From Ailanthus altissimus (lineage: Eukaryota > Streptophyta > Magnoliopsida > Sapindales > Simaroubaceae), in NCBI GenBank assembly GCA_946807835.1, contig OX327694.1, forward strand, positions 10,738,001-10,802,000: a stretch of 64,000 bases of DNA, in the 5' to 3' direction. Below are positions 45,302 to 58,547 of this stretch, in pieces; within the stretch, counting starts at the first letter, position 1, and each line of letters opens with the position of its first letter. The notes under the pieces are model-generated. The model searched no databases and had not been told where the DNA came from. It worked only from the letters and a program-made list of their open reading frames with translations. The translations under genes were made by a program, and so were the position numbers.

Positions 45302-46853
45302 TGTTGTTGAGAGATTTAATCACCATTTAATGTCATTAATTTTAGTATTTTCTGTATTTTTAGCTTGAAATAAAGTGTTCTCCTTAAATTGTGATTAATG
45401 AATGTTATTTGGACAGGTTTAGGTAAAATGGATATAACTCTCAATGTAGAAATCGAAATGAAGAAATTCTTGAACCTGGTGTTACATGACTCAATCTTAC
45501 ACAAATTTGAAGAATAGTGAAAAAGCTAAATCCAACATGTTATGGGCCAAAATATTGAGATACAACAGAATCGGACTACAACTCCTGCCCAGCTTGACCC
45601 AACTCACGTATTTGGACCTTATCTCACAAAATATATACTCAATTGGTATAATTTTTGAAGCAGTGAATTGCTGACTTAACTATCAACAACTTGTATGTTG
45701 ATGGTAAAGTCCAAATCAGCCGTTATCATGGACCAAATCGCATTGTAAGTGAGTAAAATGGTTGTTGGCCAAATTCTGATGTATATTTGGAATTTTGCTC
45801 ATATCTCATTGGATACTCATCTAATTTGCATGAAATTTGTGCCTATGGAAAGAAGAGTCAAAATTATACAACTTTCATGTTGGCTGTAGAAGCTAAATCG
45901 GTCATTTACATTATCAAAAATGTGTTGCAAGTGGATAAACGAGTTATTGGCTTAAAATTATTGAAGATTGATGTCATTCATGATATATGTCCATTCATTG
46001 CCTATATAAGGAGACACTTAGGACGTTTTTAAAAATAGATAATTCTCTCTTCTTTTCATTTCATTAACATGTATTGTAATTTAGGCTAGAGTTCTTGACA
46101 AGGTTAAGAGATGAACTTTTATGTGTAGTAAGTCTACTTCTATACTTTGATTTATTGCAAAAAGCTACAAATGTTTGTAAGTTTGGTTTTGATTAAACTA
46201 TTATCTATTCTATTTTCTATAATCCAGATATTATAATTCTCATGTCTCATATAAGTTCAGTCATGCTTTTCTTATGTGATTCTTGGTGAACTATAATTGT
46301 TACTGGTGACATTATTTTATATGTTAATCTTTTACTGCAGTATTGTCAAATTGATATATTGTTGATCTTGGATAACATATAAGGGCAATAAAGGTTTAAT
46401 ATTCAAGTTGATCTTTTACTGCAATATTGTCAAAGTGATATATTGTCGATCTTAGATAACTTGTATAAATGAACATGATGTATGTTAATGCTTGCAAAGA
46501 GTTTAATTACGTCAAATACATGTGTTATCAAATGTGCTATATTTTCCTATCTTCCGATTGATTGTTTGGGATGTGAAACTTTCAATTGAGTTATAAGCAT
46601 TGAATCAAAGTATAGAGTAGATTTATAAAGCATAATTGTGATTCTCGAAGCCTTGTTTAAATTATCATAAGATATTTCCTTCAATTATAGACAATCCTAT
46701 CTCATCCACTTAAATAAATTAATTTTATCCTTTGCTACTGCTTTAATATTTTATTTCATCAACCTATTTTGCTAAGAGCTTCCTCGTGGGATCGACACCT
46801 CAATCTATACTGCGATAGTCGCGTTATATTTTGAGCGTAAACACACACATCCA
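45302..46853 (+). repeat. Tat/Athila-type gypsy LTR
   Basis: Begins TGTTGTTGAGAG and ends near ACACACATCCA. Markers are a TATA-like TATATAAGG near 46003-46011, the CTCGTGGGATCGACACC block at 46784-46800, and a following ATAATTTTAGGTTGCGAACC that resembles the PBS region of these elements. No internal coding region follows; copia integrase starts near 46897. The ORFs at 45486 and 45787 are inside the LTR and match nothing I know. Confidence 0.6.
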
Positions 46854-46896
46854 ATAATTTTAGGTTGCGAACCGGGATAAAATCGGCACCCCAACA

Positions 46897-47350
46897 GTAT
46901 GCAGTCCAATGAATCACGCTGCAATAAGTGGATTTCGATACTTTGTTACCTTTATCGATGATTTGTCACGATACAGGTATGTGTTTCTTATGAAGCAAAC
47001 CAAAATGTATGTCAAATGTCTTCGATCAGATCGAGGCGGTGAGTAAATGAGCAGTGAATTCTCTGATTATTTAAAGAAAAATAGGATTCTGGCTCAATAT
47101 AGTCTTCCAGATACTCTGCAACACAATGTGTCAGAAAGATGGAATCGAACTATATTGGATATAGTCCGATCAATAATGAGCTTCACCGATTTACTTGAAT
47201 ATCTTTGGGGTTATGCTCTGAAAACTGCTACTTATATATTGAATAGAATTCCATCTAAAGCTGTTTCAACCACTCCACATGAGATGTTGAATGGAAAAAA
47301 ATCAAGTCTTAAATATTTTAAGATTTGAGGCTGCCCTACTTACGTAAAAC
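46897..47350 (+). pseudogene. Ty1/copia integrase fragment
   Basis: The translation has FRYFVTFIDDLSRYRYVFLM, LRSDRGGE followed by a stop and MSSEFSDYLKKN, LQHNVSERWNRTILDIVRS, LEYLWGYALKTATYILNRIPSK and SSLKYFKI. A copia LTR fragment follows directly, so RT and RNase H are missing. Confidence 0.83.
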
Positions 47351-49440
47351 TATAATTGCTAAAGAGTTAGTATGTTATAATAATCAGTGAAGTCTAAAAG
47401 TTAAAATTTTATGTAACGGTACAAAGACCTGAGAATACATTACTAATAACATAGTTGCAAGAGTTGCAATAGGTGCTAAGAAATGTTATTATGTAAGTCT
47501 ATTCTCACATTATATATTTCTCGTCTTAATTCACCGATGCAGGTCTATTAGTGAAATTCTTTTAAATAAACTAGTGTATATTATACCTAAATAGTCTAGA
47601 TGGTTATTCTTAACTAACCATGGACTTCCTGAAAGTTCATATAGCATACAAGTGTTCAGTAAGGATTGAATATCGAAAAAAACTCAATGAGGACCCCAAT
47701 AGAAATCACATGAAGCCATCAATGGAAGGTCCTCTCGAGTTGAGTAGTATACGTGGTCCTTTGACCTAAGTACCATGGTAGGCTTGTAAGTAATCTACCA
47801 TACTTTGGTTCCACACATATCATAGACCTTTCATGGTGTTACCGTTAGGTGTCACTAGGTATGGTCCGATGCTTATGGAGTTCGGTATGTAAAGATGTGA
47901 GATCCATCAGTTTACATGGATGAGTTATATATCTGAATGCTCAGAGAGTATATCTTAGAAAGTTTTATAGCCATAAGAAACAAACTCAGGAAAAGAATTT
48001 CCTATAGGATTAAACAATATTGTAAAAGTGTTTGTATATATTGTTTATTAAAATACGTGTCTAAAGATAAGTTCGCGGATGAACACATAGGGATTTGACG
48101 GTGGTGATCTATATCCCTGCTCTTCCAGGATATAATTAGCAGAAGGATTATACGTATGCGCTATAACCTCAACTTGTATAGTCTGCTGCACTGATTTGTA
48201 ATACCGTGATGTGTGCGTGGGGCATCGATCTCGGACTCATAGAATAGTTCTATTTAACAAATTGGGAGTGGATCTATAGAGTCCCACAATATGAAATATA
48301 CTTGTTGTGCACCGGGGCATCGTATCGAATTGAATAGCTCAATCTAGAAAATTCCAGCAAACTGAAAATTTACTTCGTTTTCCCTCCAGTCATGTACGTG
48401 TCAAGACTTAAGAGTTAAGTACATCAATTAGTTAACAATTAGTTGTTGACCAATGGGATGTTCACATATGGCACATTGTGGGTCAATAATTGTTTGACTT
48501 AGAAATTACAAAAATACCCTTATTTGTTGGACAAATATTATTATTATTTTATTCATTAAAATGATTATTGAATAAAATAATAATAATAATATATGATATT
48601 ATTATTTAATTGAAGTCAAACAATTTATTTTTTTATTTAAATTGGCTTGTGTTTCTACCATGATTTCATAAGATTAAATCATTTAATTTACTATTGATTA
48701 AATGTTATAATAAAAGTAAATGGGTGGGCACTTATAAATGGTAGGCCTTAAATGTCACTTGCAAATGAAAAAGAGTTTTTTATTTTGGCCAAGAATTTGG
48801 CTAAGTTCATCCAAGTCATTTTCCATTTTGTTTTGTTTTCATTTTGTTTATTGTAAAGAATGATAAATAAATTACTAATGACAAACATTGACCATTATAA
48901 TGGATGCTATTATATGAGAAAATGAAGAAAAATTGATAAACAAATGAAAGAGCAATATGTTGCTCAATTGATGAAGGAAAAATTTGGTCATGACATGTGA
49001 GAGGTAAGAGAAGTGAATTTTGCTAAGTGCTAGAAAAATATCTTAAGTGTTGAGAGCACAAAAACACATCTATTTCATTTTTCCTTCCATTTTGGCTATC
49101 TATACTATAAGGTAGAAATAAGGTTTCAAGAGTTGAAACTTTACCGAAAAAGCTGTTATTCTAGCTTCCTTAGCCCACCGTATTGAGGAACTAGAGTTGT
49201 GAACGGGTTGCTTTAAGGCGGGTACTCCGATTCGACCAAAAACCAAAGGCTTGACAAGGTAATAAATTCTTAATCTTGATGTAGTTTACATTTATAAGAT
49301 AACATGTAAAGTTTATTTTTGTTTATCATTAAAAAAATTGTATTCTACTCATCTGCTGTGCATATATGTTTGTGATACGTATGCTATTTTGAATGTTAGA
49401 CACAAACTCACACGCATGCACCCTAGGTTTAAAATCACTC
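47351..49440 (+). repeat. Truncated Ty1/copia LTR
   Basis: It is collinear with the copia LTRs at 22397 and 36016 from shortly after their start: TGACGGTGGTGATCTATATCC, the inverted equivalent of GTGGTCACACCATG, and the CACCGGGGCATCGTATCG region. About 200 bp of LTR start and the very end are missing. It follows a copia integrase fragment and is followed by gypsy RNase H. Confidence 0.72.
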
Positions 49441-50851
49441 ACATATGATTCATACCAATCATGAATCATTGAAGTATCTGAAGGGTAAACACAAGCTAAA
49501 CAAGTGGCATGCCAAGTTGGTGGAGTTTAGTAAAATGTTTCCTTATATGATTAAGTACAAGTAATATAAGAAAAATGTATGACTGATGCATTATCTCTAA
49601 GATATGATTTAATTTCTATCTTAGATACAAAATTATTAGGTTGAATATATTAAAGACTTGTATGTTAATGATTCTGATTTTGGTAATGTACTAAATGTAT
49701 ATGAGAAAGTGACTTTTGACAAATTCTTTAGGCATAATGGATTTTTCATTAGAGAAAATAAGTTATGTGTGCCTAAATATTTGTTTCATGAATTGCTTGT
49801 TAGAAAAACTCATGGGGTGGTTTAATGGGGCATTTGGATATATCTAAGACTTTAGATGTTTTGCATGAATACTTCTTTTGGCCTCATATAAAATGTGATA
49901 TAGAAATAATTTGTGAGAGGTGTGTCACTTGTAAACAAGTTTAGTCTAAAGTTAAGACTTATGAATTGTACACACCTTTGCCTATACCCAGTGAACCTTG
50001 GAATGACATATATATGAATTTTATATTAGGTTTACCTAGGTAAAAAATGGGTAAGGATTCCATATAAGTGGTCGTAGATAAGTTTTCTAAAATGACATAT
50101 TTTATTCCATGTTATAAAATTAATGAAGTTTCACATATTGTTGACTTGTTTTTCAAAGAAGTTGTAAGATTGCATAGCATGCCTAAGAGTATAGTTTCAG
50201 ATAAGCAAGCAAAGTTCTTAAGCTATTTTTGGAAGACTTTATGAGATAAGTTTGGAACTAAACTTTTATTTTTTATTGCTTTTCATCCACAAGCTGATGG
50301 ACAAATAGAAGTAGTTAATATAACTCTATCTACTTTGTTGCATGCTATAATACAAAAGAACTTGAAAATATGGGAGAATGTTTGTCACATGTAAAGTTTG
50401 CATAAAATAGGAGTGTGCATTAAGTAACTAAGTTTTCACTTTTTAAAATTATATATGGTTTAAACTATTAACTCCTTTACCATTAGATGGGCGTGTAAAA
50501 AAAGAAAGCTGACTTTGTTAGGCACATCCATGAGAAGGCATGGCAAAACATTGAAAGAAGTACTAAACTATATGCCAACCAAGCTAATAAGGGGTACAAG
50601 AAAGTTATATTTGAGCCAAGTGATTGGGTTTGATTGTATATGAGGAATGAATGATTTCTCGTTCAAAGGAATTCTAAACTACTTCCAATAGGAGATGGCC
50701 CATTTTAAGTGATTGAAAAAATCAATGACAACTCATATAAGTTAGACCTTCCAGGTGATTATAATGTAAGTGCAAGCTTTAATGTTGTTGATTTTTCTCT
50801 TTTTGATGTAGGTGAAGATTTAAGGACAAATTATTTTCAAGAGAAAGGGAA
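49441..50851 (+). pseudogene. Decayed CRM-like gypsy RNase H and integrase
   Basis: A highly mutated relative of 18240-19690. Recognisable pieces are [20 protein letters not shown] (49465-49520), YIKDLYVNDSDFGNV, ENKLCVPKYLFHELLV, CERCVTCKQ-like, [13 protein letters not shown] (50281-50315), ANKGYKKVIFEP and DNSYKLDLPGDYNVSASFNVVDFSLFDVGED (split over 50709-50820). Stops occur throughout. The tail frame passes a purine tract (CAAGAGAAAGGGA) into the LTR at 50852. Confidence 0.8.
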
Positions 50852-51685
50852 TGATGCGAATCGAGTTATCAAAGTTTCACAAGATCCATTGAGCATCAAT
50901 GGGGTTCAATGATAAAGGCAAGAACTAAACAAAAAATGTAGGAATCATTAAATGGGCTAATTGAGAACATCTCAAATTCATGATTTGTTCAAAACATTAA
51001 TCTGACTAAATTGAGTGTTCAAGATGATCAAAGTCTTGTCAATGTTATTCAAGTTGTTTTAATTGATCTGAAATAATTTACATGAAGAACAAAATAAGAC
51101 ACATATCAACGCTAGAAAGAAGATTTGGCACATATCAATTGATGAAGAAAGATTTGGTGGTTACTGTTCATGTAAAACTGTTCACGCATTACTGTTCACA
51201 CGGTTTTATTATATTCTTACTTTCTTTATTTCCTTTTTTTATTCTTAGCTTATATTTAGAAATAAGGATACATGAATATTTGCTTCCTTAATACTTGTTA
51301 TTTGTTCCTTTTTTGTAATATTTGATTTATTTTTTCCGTTTATGCTTTTGGTAAATTTGGCTATACAATGTCCTGTAACCCTAAGAAAAATTTAAAGTTT
51401 TAATAATAATAATAGTGAGAGTTTTCTCTTAGTTTTTCAAAGAATGTTTTAAAACTTATTTAAATTTCTTCTTGTGGCATTTATCCTTAACTTATCACTC
51501 ATAATCTTTCTCATTTTTCTTGAGCGTAGCGTCTACTCTAATTTCTTATACCTTGTGGTTCTTATCATTTTATAGATAATTAGTTAAGGTCCTTGTTTTT
51601 GTTTATTTTATGAATCTGAATTAGAGCAACCTTGGCAAAGGAACCTCATTGTTGGGTCTCACTTTTCATTGTGAGGTTGACATCA
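50852..51685 (+). repeat. 3' LTR of decayed CRM-like gypsy
   Basis: TGATGCGAATCG (50852) to GTTGACATCA (51685), about 834 bp. The same LTR position as in 19690 encodes a GPMIKARTKQ-like tail near 50905-50935 in one frame. The 3' part shares CTTGTGGCATTTATCCTTAACTTATCA-like wording with the LTR at 13663. No PBS follows, so it is a terminal 3' LTR. Confidence 0.7.
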
Positions 51686-53169
51686 AAAATCAATCTAATT
51701 ACCCCGAACTCGCGGTCAATCATGATAAAAATAGCCAAATATCTCGCCCGTAATTCTTGACATAAAATAGTAAAAACCAACTATAAAAGAGTTAATTCTA
51801 CAATGGTGAAAGGTAATGAAATTTTTCCATATAAAAACTTTAGATCAATAAAAACTCCTTATACTCAAAATTACCCACTAACTTAATAATTGAAGGGTCT
51901 TCGCTGGAACAACCACCACCGTCATCTTAACATTATTTTTGTCCTTTTGTTGCAAGAAAATTATAATCATTAGATGGAGATCTAGTCTCAGCGCAGCCCC
52001 ATAGGCTTAAATCTGCTCCCACGTAAAATAAAATTTTCTAACTAATGGTCTAGAGAACGAGATTTTTCGGTCAACAAGAACGATATCAAACTCAGGGCAG
52101 AAATCTACTAGAAGAAACATCATCGATAATTGAGACGAATACCAGTGATTCCAATTAATCTAGGGCTCTTAAAGAAATTTCAACACTGCTAATAGATGCA
52201 GATTCTACAGTAATTTAGAAATGTTCTTTTAGGGTTTTTGTTGGTCGACTCTATTCCCTAGCTGGAGGTTTTGTCTTTTTGACTAATGTTAACATGGCTG
52301 GCATGGACTGACAAAAGCTATGTGATCAAGTTCCTGAACTCTTTGACTGTTCTGAACGATAAACGTCTCAAGGTTCACATTTTCATTCTAAGAAAAAACT
52401 AAAGACTGCCATTGTGTATTGAAAAATGGATTAGGTATTGGTTATTGAATGGTGACTACTGGTTTTTTGAGCAAAACGTTTTAAGTAAATCTTTGGCATA
52501 AGTTCTTTCCCGTTGCAAGCTTTTGCTTATCTTTATCTTTTTCATGCTCTATCTTTTATGATTCCGCTTCTGTGAAAATTGAAATTGAAGAGAAATTGGG
52601 TTATTGTTTGGTAGATAAAGATTGAAAGAGAAAATATTCTCGATTGAAATTCCTTCATATTGTCTCTTTGTTGATCTTCGGGACTATCAGGCCTGCCATC
52701 TTTTTCCCTACCGTCCAAGAATTTACTTTCCAAGACTTCTTTGAGAGAATTTGAAAAAGTTGTCTCCACATGAAGAATGGCATTTCTTTATTATTTGGGA
52801 AAAGAAATCTCTAAGAGGAATCATACCAAGGATTAGGCTCTTGCTACAAGACACTAAAATTTGACTAGATATTCGCGTCATTAACTAATTTCTATTTGTT
52901 TAATTTCAAGACTGTAAGAGATAAAAATAAAGATCGAGTAATTCAGACAAATATTCGAAAGATTAAAGTAATTGTTTTGATGGGAAAGAGTACGCGACAG
53001 AGAAGGAAAAATTGTGATTGTGTCTCGTGCTTGCAGTATTAAATTAAACAGAAAAGAAATGAAAATTCTTTAACCATCGTGCATCTCCTGTCTTCCTTTG
53101 TGCCTGGGAGTTGACGGATTTTTTATTTTATTATTAAAATTTTCAAGCAACGATGACTCTTGCTTCTTA
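51686..53169. other. Unassigned low-copy-looking sequence
   Basis: No retrotransposon domain or LTR is recognised. The only ORF of note is minus-strand 52542-52769 (75 codons, METTFSNSLKEVLESKFL...), with no known motif. The base composition is less skewed than its neighbours. It could be host intergenic or 5' flanking DNA, but nothing in the sequence proves a gene. Confidence 0.4.
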
Positions 53170-54400
53170 AGAGTGGGTTCGGTTCGGAGCACAGGGGGCT
53201 CAACCAACTTGGCTCCTAAGGTTTCACATTTTTATTTGGGTTCGACTCCTCTTCTTTTTAAGTGATGCGTGAAAAAATAAATATATTGTAATTCTCTTTA
53301 AAAGAAAAAAAAAGAGTGGGTTCGGTTTAGTAACTGAACCGATCAATTCGGTATTTTTATTAAAAATAAAAATAAAATTGACTTTTTTAAAGGAAAAAAT
53401 TGAATTGATATTTTTAGGTTGGTCCGATTCAATTTTTTGACTATTTTCTTATTTTAAATTTTTTAATTTATTTGTCCAAATAATTTAATAAATTATTTTA
53501 ATTTATTTTTTTATTACACATTACATAAGTCACTAAATTTGTTCCTATAAATTATATGTTTTTAAAAAATTAATTTCACTAAATTAATATATATTACACG
53601 TTATATATTATATAATAAAATAATTCTATTACATATTACATAAACCACTAAATTTGTTCTTATATATTATATAAGTCTTTAAAAAATTAAGTTGACTAAA
53701 TTGTTATATATATTATATAATCAAAAAAAAATTATTATATGTTACATAAGCCACTAAATTTGTTCTTATTTATTATATAAGTTTTTAAAAAATTAAGTTG
53801 ACTAAATTAATATATATTATACGTTACATTACAAGGATATGCCTTTAAAAATTTGGGCTTATTTTTGAGTTTCTTTTCGAATTTTTTATTTTAAATTATA
53901 GGCTTTTTTAATTCATTTGTCTAAATAATTTAGTAGATCATTTTTTTAACCTAATTTTTTGGTCTATTTCATTTTAACATAATTACAATTTACTTAATTT
54001 GAGATAAATTTAAAATTTTTATTTATTAATAATATACTAATTTTCAATAATATCCATAAAATAAAATTCTCATATTTAATGAAATTACAATTAGGGTTTT
54101 TTAATTTTTTATTATAATAATGAGCGAGTGAAATTATGTGTGAGCAAATATATATTTTTATTTTCAAACCCTTAATTATTTAGTATCACGTGGCAATTTA
54201 ATTAAATTTTACCAAAAAAACTCAATTTTTCAATTCGTTTATTGTTTTGGAAAAATCGAACCGAACCGGTCAATTTTTCCAAAAATATAACTGAACTTAT
54301 TTTTTGTGGCAAAAAATAGGGGACCTAACCAAACAGAATAGGCCAGTTCAATTCAATTTTTTGGTTACTGGTTTTTTTTCCCACCCTTATTGCTCAAGAT
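53170..54400. repeat. AT-rich block with tandem units and GGTTCGG-type inverted motifs
   Basis: The left end carries GGGTTCGGTTCGG (53178-53190) and TAACTGAACCGATCAATTCGG (53331-53350). The right end carries the opposite orientation, AATCGAACCGAACCGGTCAA (54252-54271). Inside, about three tandem units of roughly 110-115 bp (53505-53840) share CATAAG(C/T)CACTAAATTTGTTC and TTTTTAAAAAATTAAGTTGACTAAATT. This looks like a non-autonomous element or satellite-like repeat; its class is not assignable by eye. Confidence 0.5.
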
Positions 54401-54606
54401 TTACACCTTGCATTATACATATTCTACCGGATGGTGGACCAACTTCCAAGTTCCAATTCAATTTACATTGCAAGCCCTACATTCACATGCACACTATAAT
54501 TTAAATGCAAGTACAATAAGATATAAAGTAATAGATCATTTGGATTAATTTGATATGCGTAAGTAGGGAAGAAAATACTATTTTAGATAGACATTTTTCT
54601 TATATA

Positions 54607-54905
54607 CACTCCTATAAAAATGATTTTTACTGACGCTAACTTAGCGTCAGTGACGGATTTCACTGACACTGTTTTACAGTATCAGTGTTGCTTGAGTCAG
54701 AAAATTATTGATACTATTTATGGTGTCAGTAAAGTACTAATACCATAGTATCAGTAAATCGCTAATACTACAATATCAGAGAATCACTGACACTATGGTA
54801 TTAAAGAACTATTGTTAGTATGATATCAATGAATCTCTTTCACCATTGCATCAGAAATCTCTGATATCATGGTATCAGAGAATCACTAACACCATGATGT
54901 CAATA
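54607..54905. repeat. CACTA terminal and subterminal repeats
   Basis: CACT at 54607 starts the terminal repeat. The 23-bp hairpin-capable ACTGACGC...GCGTCAGT lies at 54629-54651. Degenerate ~12-14-bp motifs of the TATCAGTGAATCACTGACACTATGG kind recur in both orientations to 54905. Such subterminal arrays are where CACTA transposases bind (family knowledge). Confidence 0.75.
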
Positions 54906-55496
54906 GCATTTACTGTTTATTTAGGATAATTTAATTAAATTTTCTTTTTAATAATTTATAATTATAATTATTGGACCAGAATATTTAATATATATTTAAA
55001 TTTGAATCCATAACATTTAAATATATTTCAAATCATTAAGTAGTTTGAACATCATCTTATAACCACTATAATCAAAATATCACAAAAGTACATTCAACTT
55101 AATTTCATAAATATTGCAAACATTCCAAACTAATTGAAAAACTTCCCAAAGTTAGTTCAAAACATCCAAGTGTTTAAAGTTTAGTTTAACACATAACCGC
55201 CACATTAGACTTGCACAAACCAACAATCCATCAAAAAAGTTAAAGCAATCCACCCACAACTTAGTGATCATTGAGCAAAATAATCTATGATCACCTCTAT
55301 GACAGTAAATAGAAATACACGAGTAAATATATTAAAAAAAACTTCAACAATATACTTATAAGATATTGCAATGACAATACAAGAATAAAAGTTACATCCA
55401 AACCAGGTTAGAGAAAAAAAAAGCAAGATATGATTAGTTGTTGCACTAAATAGCATAAAAACGTAGAGAAGATATAAATACTAAAAAGTGTCCCCT

Positions 55497-55765
55497 ATTA
55501 GCCCCAAAACAACCCCCAAAACAGACCCAAATTAGCCCCCAAAACAGCTCATTTTAGCCCCAAAAAGCAGCCTCATATATGCCCCAATTTTAGCCCTTAA
55601 AATAGCTCTCATTTCAGCCCCAAAACAATTGTAAGACATCCCTTAAAAAAGCTCTATATGAGACCCCAAAAAATAGCCCTTAAAGTAATCCATATTTCAG
55701 CCCCGAAACACCAACAACAACAGCCTCATTTCAGCCTCAAAACACCAATAACAACATCCTCAAAA
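55497..55765. repeat. Degenerate repeats of TTAGCCCCAAAACA
   Basis: About ten loosely spaced copies of (T/C)AGCCCCAAAACA and variants occur within 270 bp, inside the CACTA element between its 3' end and coding region. No ORF of note. Confidence 0.65.
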
Positions 55766-56639
55766 CTTTATTACACCAAAAATATTTTTAAGTATAAATG
55801 ATTAACAAGGAATAACTTTACCTATTTTTGATAATTTGTGATTAAATCCGCAACATATATCGCTCACTCATCACGTATCGTGGTAATGTCATCTTAAGTG
55901 TAATCATAAACTCTCTTAAACTTTAAATATGAAAAGAATTAGTTAATAGTATATAAACTAATATTAGAAACTTTTAGAACATTCTATTGGATACAAACGT
56001 TATTCTTCAGTACATTAACATCCCTAACAATTGCTTTCATATACTTCATTATATAGTATCCACACTCAAATGAACTAGGTTACAAATAGCACTATAAAGC
56101 ATTTGAAACTAATTGTTATTTTAATCCAAATTATAAGCGAAATATAAATCAAAAGTTAACATTGTATTATAAAAATAAGTATCAACAAAGCACACAATAA
56201 GTAAGAAATATTTACATTTACCTTGACATTGATCCATTGAAGAATAACCTTCTTAAATATTTTTTGTGTAAGATAAATTTTGACCCTCTCTAAAAGAGAT
56301 AAACAACAATTCATATTAAATTTAAAATACATAACTTGAAACAATAATAACTGAATCTTAACTGATTGACAATATCTTCCAAATCTTTAGAGGTTTATTC
56401 CCTAATGGGTTAAGGTAAAACATAATTGATGTCAATAAATCAATGGCAACTAACACCCAATCGTTGCTACAAGTAAAATAAAATTGTGTTGATTTAGTAA
56501 GTTATAAGTAGGTGGAAAGTATTATAATTACATGAATTGAAAGAATTTTATACCTACAATTATACGTGATAAGTGTAACTTGCCCTAGTTGTGACCATGT
56601 TAAATTCTTAGCAATATAGCGAGACCGGTCAATACATGT

Positions 56640-56962
56640 TTTGACATTAGGTAGACGACCTGATGCAAATACTTTTGTAGAAATTCAAAAGTACACTAGA
56701 AAGTCATGTCCTTCATTCTCTATGAAATTGTAAGGGTACCTAACAAAAATTTAGATTATATATGAATCATATAAGAGACTATATATTTGGACATTTTTTT
56801 AGCAATATAAATTAACAAATGATACTTTATCCAAATCTCAAGACAAATGTTGGACAACTCGGTCATATTTATAACATTCTCACAATTCGTCTTACTTAGA
56901 TGAGTAACCCAATACTGACCAAAGATAGACAACTGGTGTTCCACTTTTATTACTGATTTCAC
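56640..56962 (-). pseudogene. Possible Ulp1/C48-like peptidase segment of CACTA element
   Basis: The minus-strand ORF 56756-56962 encodes VEHQLSIFGQYWVTHLSKTN and CENVINMTELSNICLEIWIKY, reminiscent of the region preceding the Ulp1-type peptidase domain carried by some plant CACTA and MULE elements. The catalytic His/Asp/Cys residues are not visible. It lies downstream of the transposase exons on the same strand. Confidence 0.35.
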
Positions 56963-57011
56963 GAAATTTTTGACCAGATAAAAAAATCATAGCCAAGTGC
57001 CCACTTGGTTG

Positions 57012-58110
57012 TTATCTTAAAGTTACCAAACTTCTTATATTCTTTTGAAGAACAAGTTTTCTTGCAATTTGCTTTTTTTGTTGCAGGGGTGACTCAACAC
57101 ATCTATGTTTTACTTTTGGATTGATTCTAGGGGATCTTATAGGAGTTATTACATTATGGAAATGTGTGATGGCAATAGTTTGCTTTGCAGGTATTTTCTT
57201 CCTTGATGGAGTTTTCTTGTGAGTTGGAGATTGTATTGGTGTGGCCTTCATTGAAAAAAAATATAAAACTTTAATAATTATTTAAAGAATTAAGATATAG
57301 AAGTTAAAAGTTGCCTTGAGTAATTAAACCCTTTTTTTCCCCTAAAATCTCTAGAAATAAGTGATCCACCTCTGCATTGCCCTTGTTGATAGTATTATGT
57401 TTGATATTGTAACTACCAACTTCAGTTTTTAACTGTGCACTAAGTCTTGCATCAAGCATCTGAACTTGCGTTGATAGCATTGCAAATTTATGTTCTTGCA
57501 ACATCTTATCATGCACTATAATGAAATTTTTAGGAACAAAAAAGTACATGGATAGGGTAATAAATTGGCTAACACCCTGTACTCTACTTTCATTTGGTTA
57601 CTTGTGAAGTGCTAAAGTTAGAATATGATTCCTACCATTTTTCTTCCAAGACCGTTCTTCAATATGACTTTGTATCTCCTCCTACAATTCACAAGTAATG
57701 TCATTATCATAATAAAAATATTATGTCATCAACAAGCATATTAATAAGATAATGTTTACACAAATAAAATTACTTATAATTTTGTCAATAACTTCTTGCA
57801 CTCTTTTTGAATATTTTTCTTTTCATTGAACTGAGCCTTTTTCCAATACACACTTCGGACCATTTTGCTCGAAGATTCCCTTTATTCATTAGCCTAAGAT
57901 AAGAGAAAAAAAATATAATATATTTAGAATAATATATATTTCCATTTGACTTAAACATAATATATTATAACAATAGATTGAAATTATTTAAATTGACTGA
58001 AAACTTACAAGTCTTTCATATAAGCCTTTGTAACATGTACTACCCAAATAATGGTTGTGAATGTTCTTAGCACGTCTTTCCTTGGCATTTTGGCTGCTTT
58101 TTTGCTCAAA
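57012..58110 (-). pseudogene. CACTA second protein region: Ptta/En/Spm transposase-like domain
   Basis: Minus-strand pieces, probably exons: NAKERRAKNIHNHYLGSTCY (about 58030-58095), KWSEVCIGKR near 57855, EERSWKKNGRNHILTLAL (about 57610-57665), RVQGVSQFITLSMYFFVP (57535-57585), a tail with QEHKFAMLSTQVQMLDARL, and a Lys/Pro-rich segment (57012-57251). The block RNxIL..AL..RV.GV..F.T.S.YF is typical of plant Ptta/En/Spm (Transposase_24) proteins. AT-rich gaps between pieces are consistent with introns. Confidence 0.6.
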
Positions 58111-58124
58111 GTGAATATGTAAAC

Positions 58125-58547
58125 TCATTGATATTTAACTTCTTCAACAAGATAAACTGACCCACATAACCTAACTTCAATGAGATTGATAGTCAAATGA
58201 ACCATTATGTCAAAGAAGCTAGGTGGAAAGTATTGTTCCATCATGCATAAAGTAACAACTAGGTTACTTTGTAACTCATCCAAGCTATCATTTTCTATCA
58301 CATTACTGCATAACAAGTTGAAGGAGAAGCATATCCGCATTATGGTGTGATGAACATTGTGTGGCAAATAATCTCAAATCGCCAAAGGTAATAATTGTTG
58401 CATTAGAGTATGGCAGTCATGAGACTTTAGGCCTTGAAGCCTACAATTTTACATTGTAAGAAATTTTTTAAAGTTTGAAAAATAATCACTTGGAACCCTT
58501 GTTTCAAACAAATTTCTAAAAAATAATTTTGTCTCTTTTTACTTAAT
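58125..58547 (-). pseudogene. CACTA transposase, DUF4218-like region
   Basis: The minus-strand translation shows FKKFLTM-stop, GLKSHDCHTLMQQLLPLAI, LPHNVHHTIMRICFSFNLLC, DELQSNLVVTLCMMEQYFPP and SFFDIMVHLTINLIEVRLCG. These are hallmark blocks of the segment following the TNP2 domain in plant CACTA transposases. Two in-frame stops and loss of the normally following PFERYM block show decay. Confidence 0.82.

Noticed and set aside
45787..46032. 81-codon plus-strand ORF
   Set aside because: Inside the Tat/Athila-type LTR and ending at its TATA region; no family resemblance, so treated as chance.
52542..52769. 75-codon minus-strand ORF as a host gene exon
   Set aside because: No known domain, no supporting splice-site or promoter context that I can defend. 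Left as part of an unassigned stretch.
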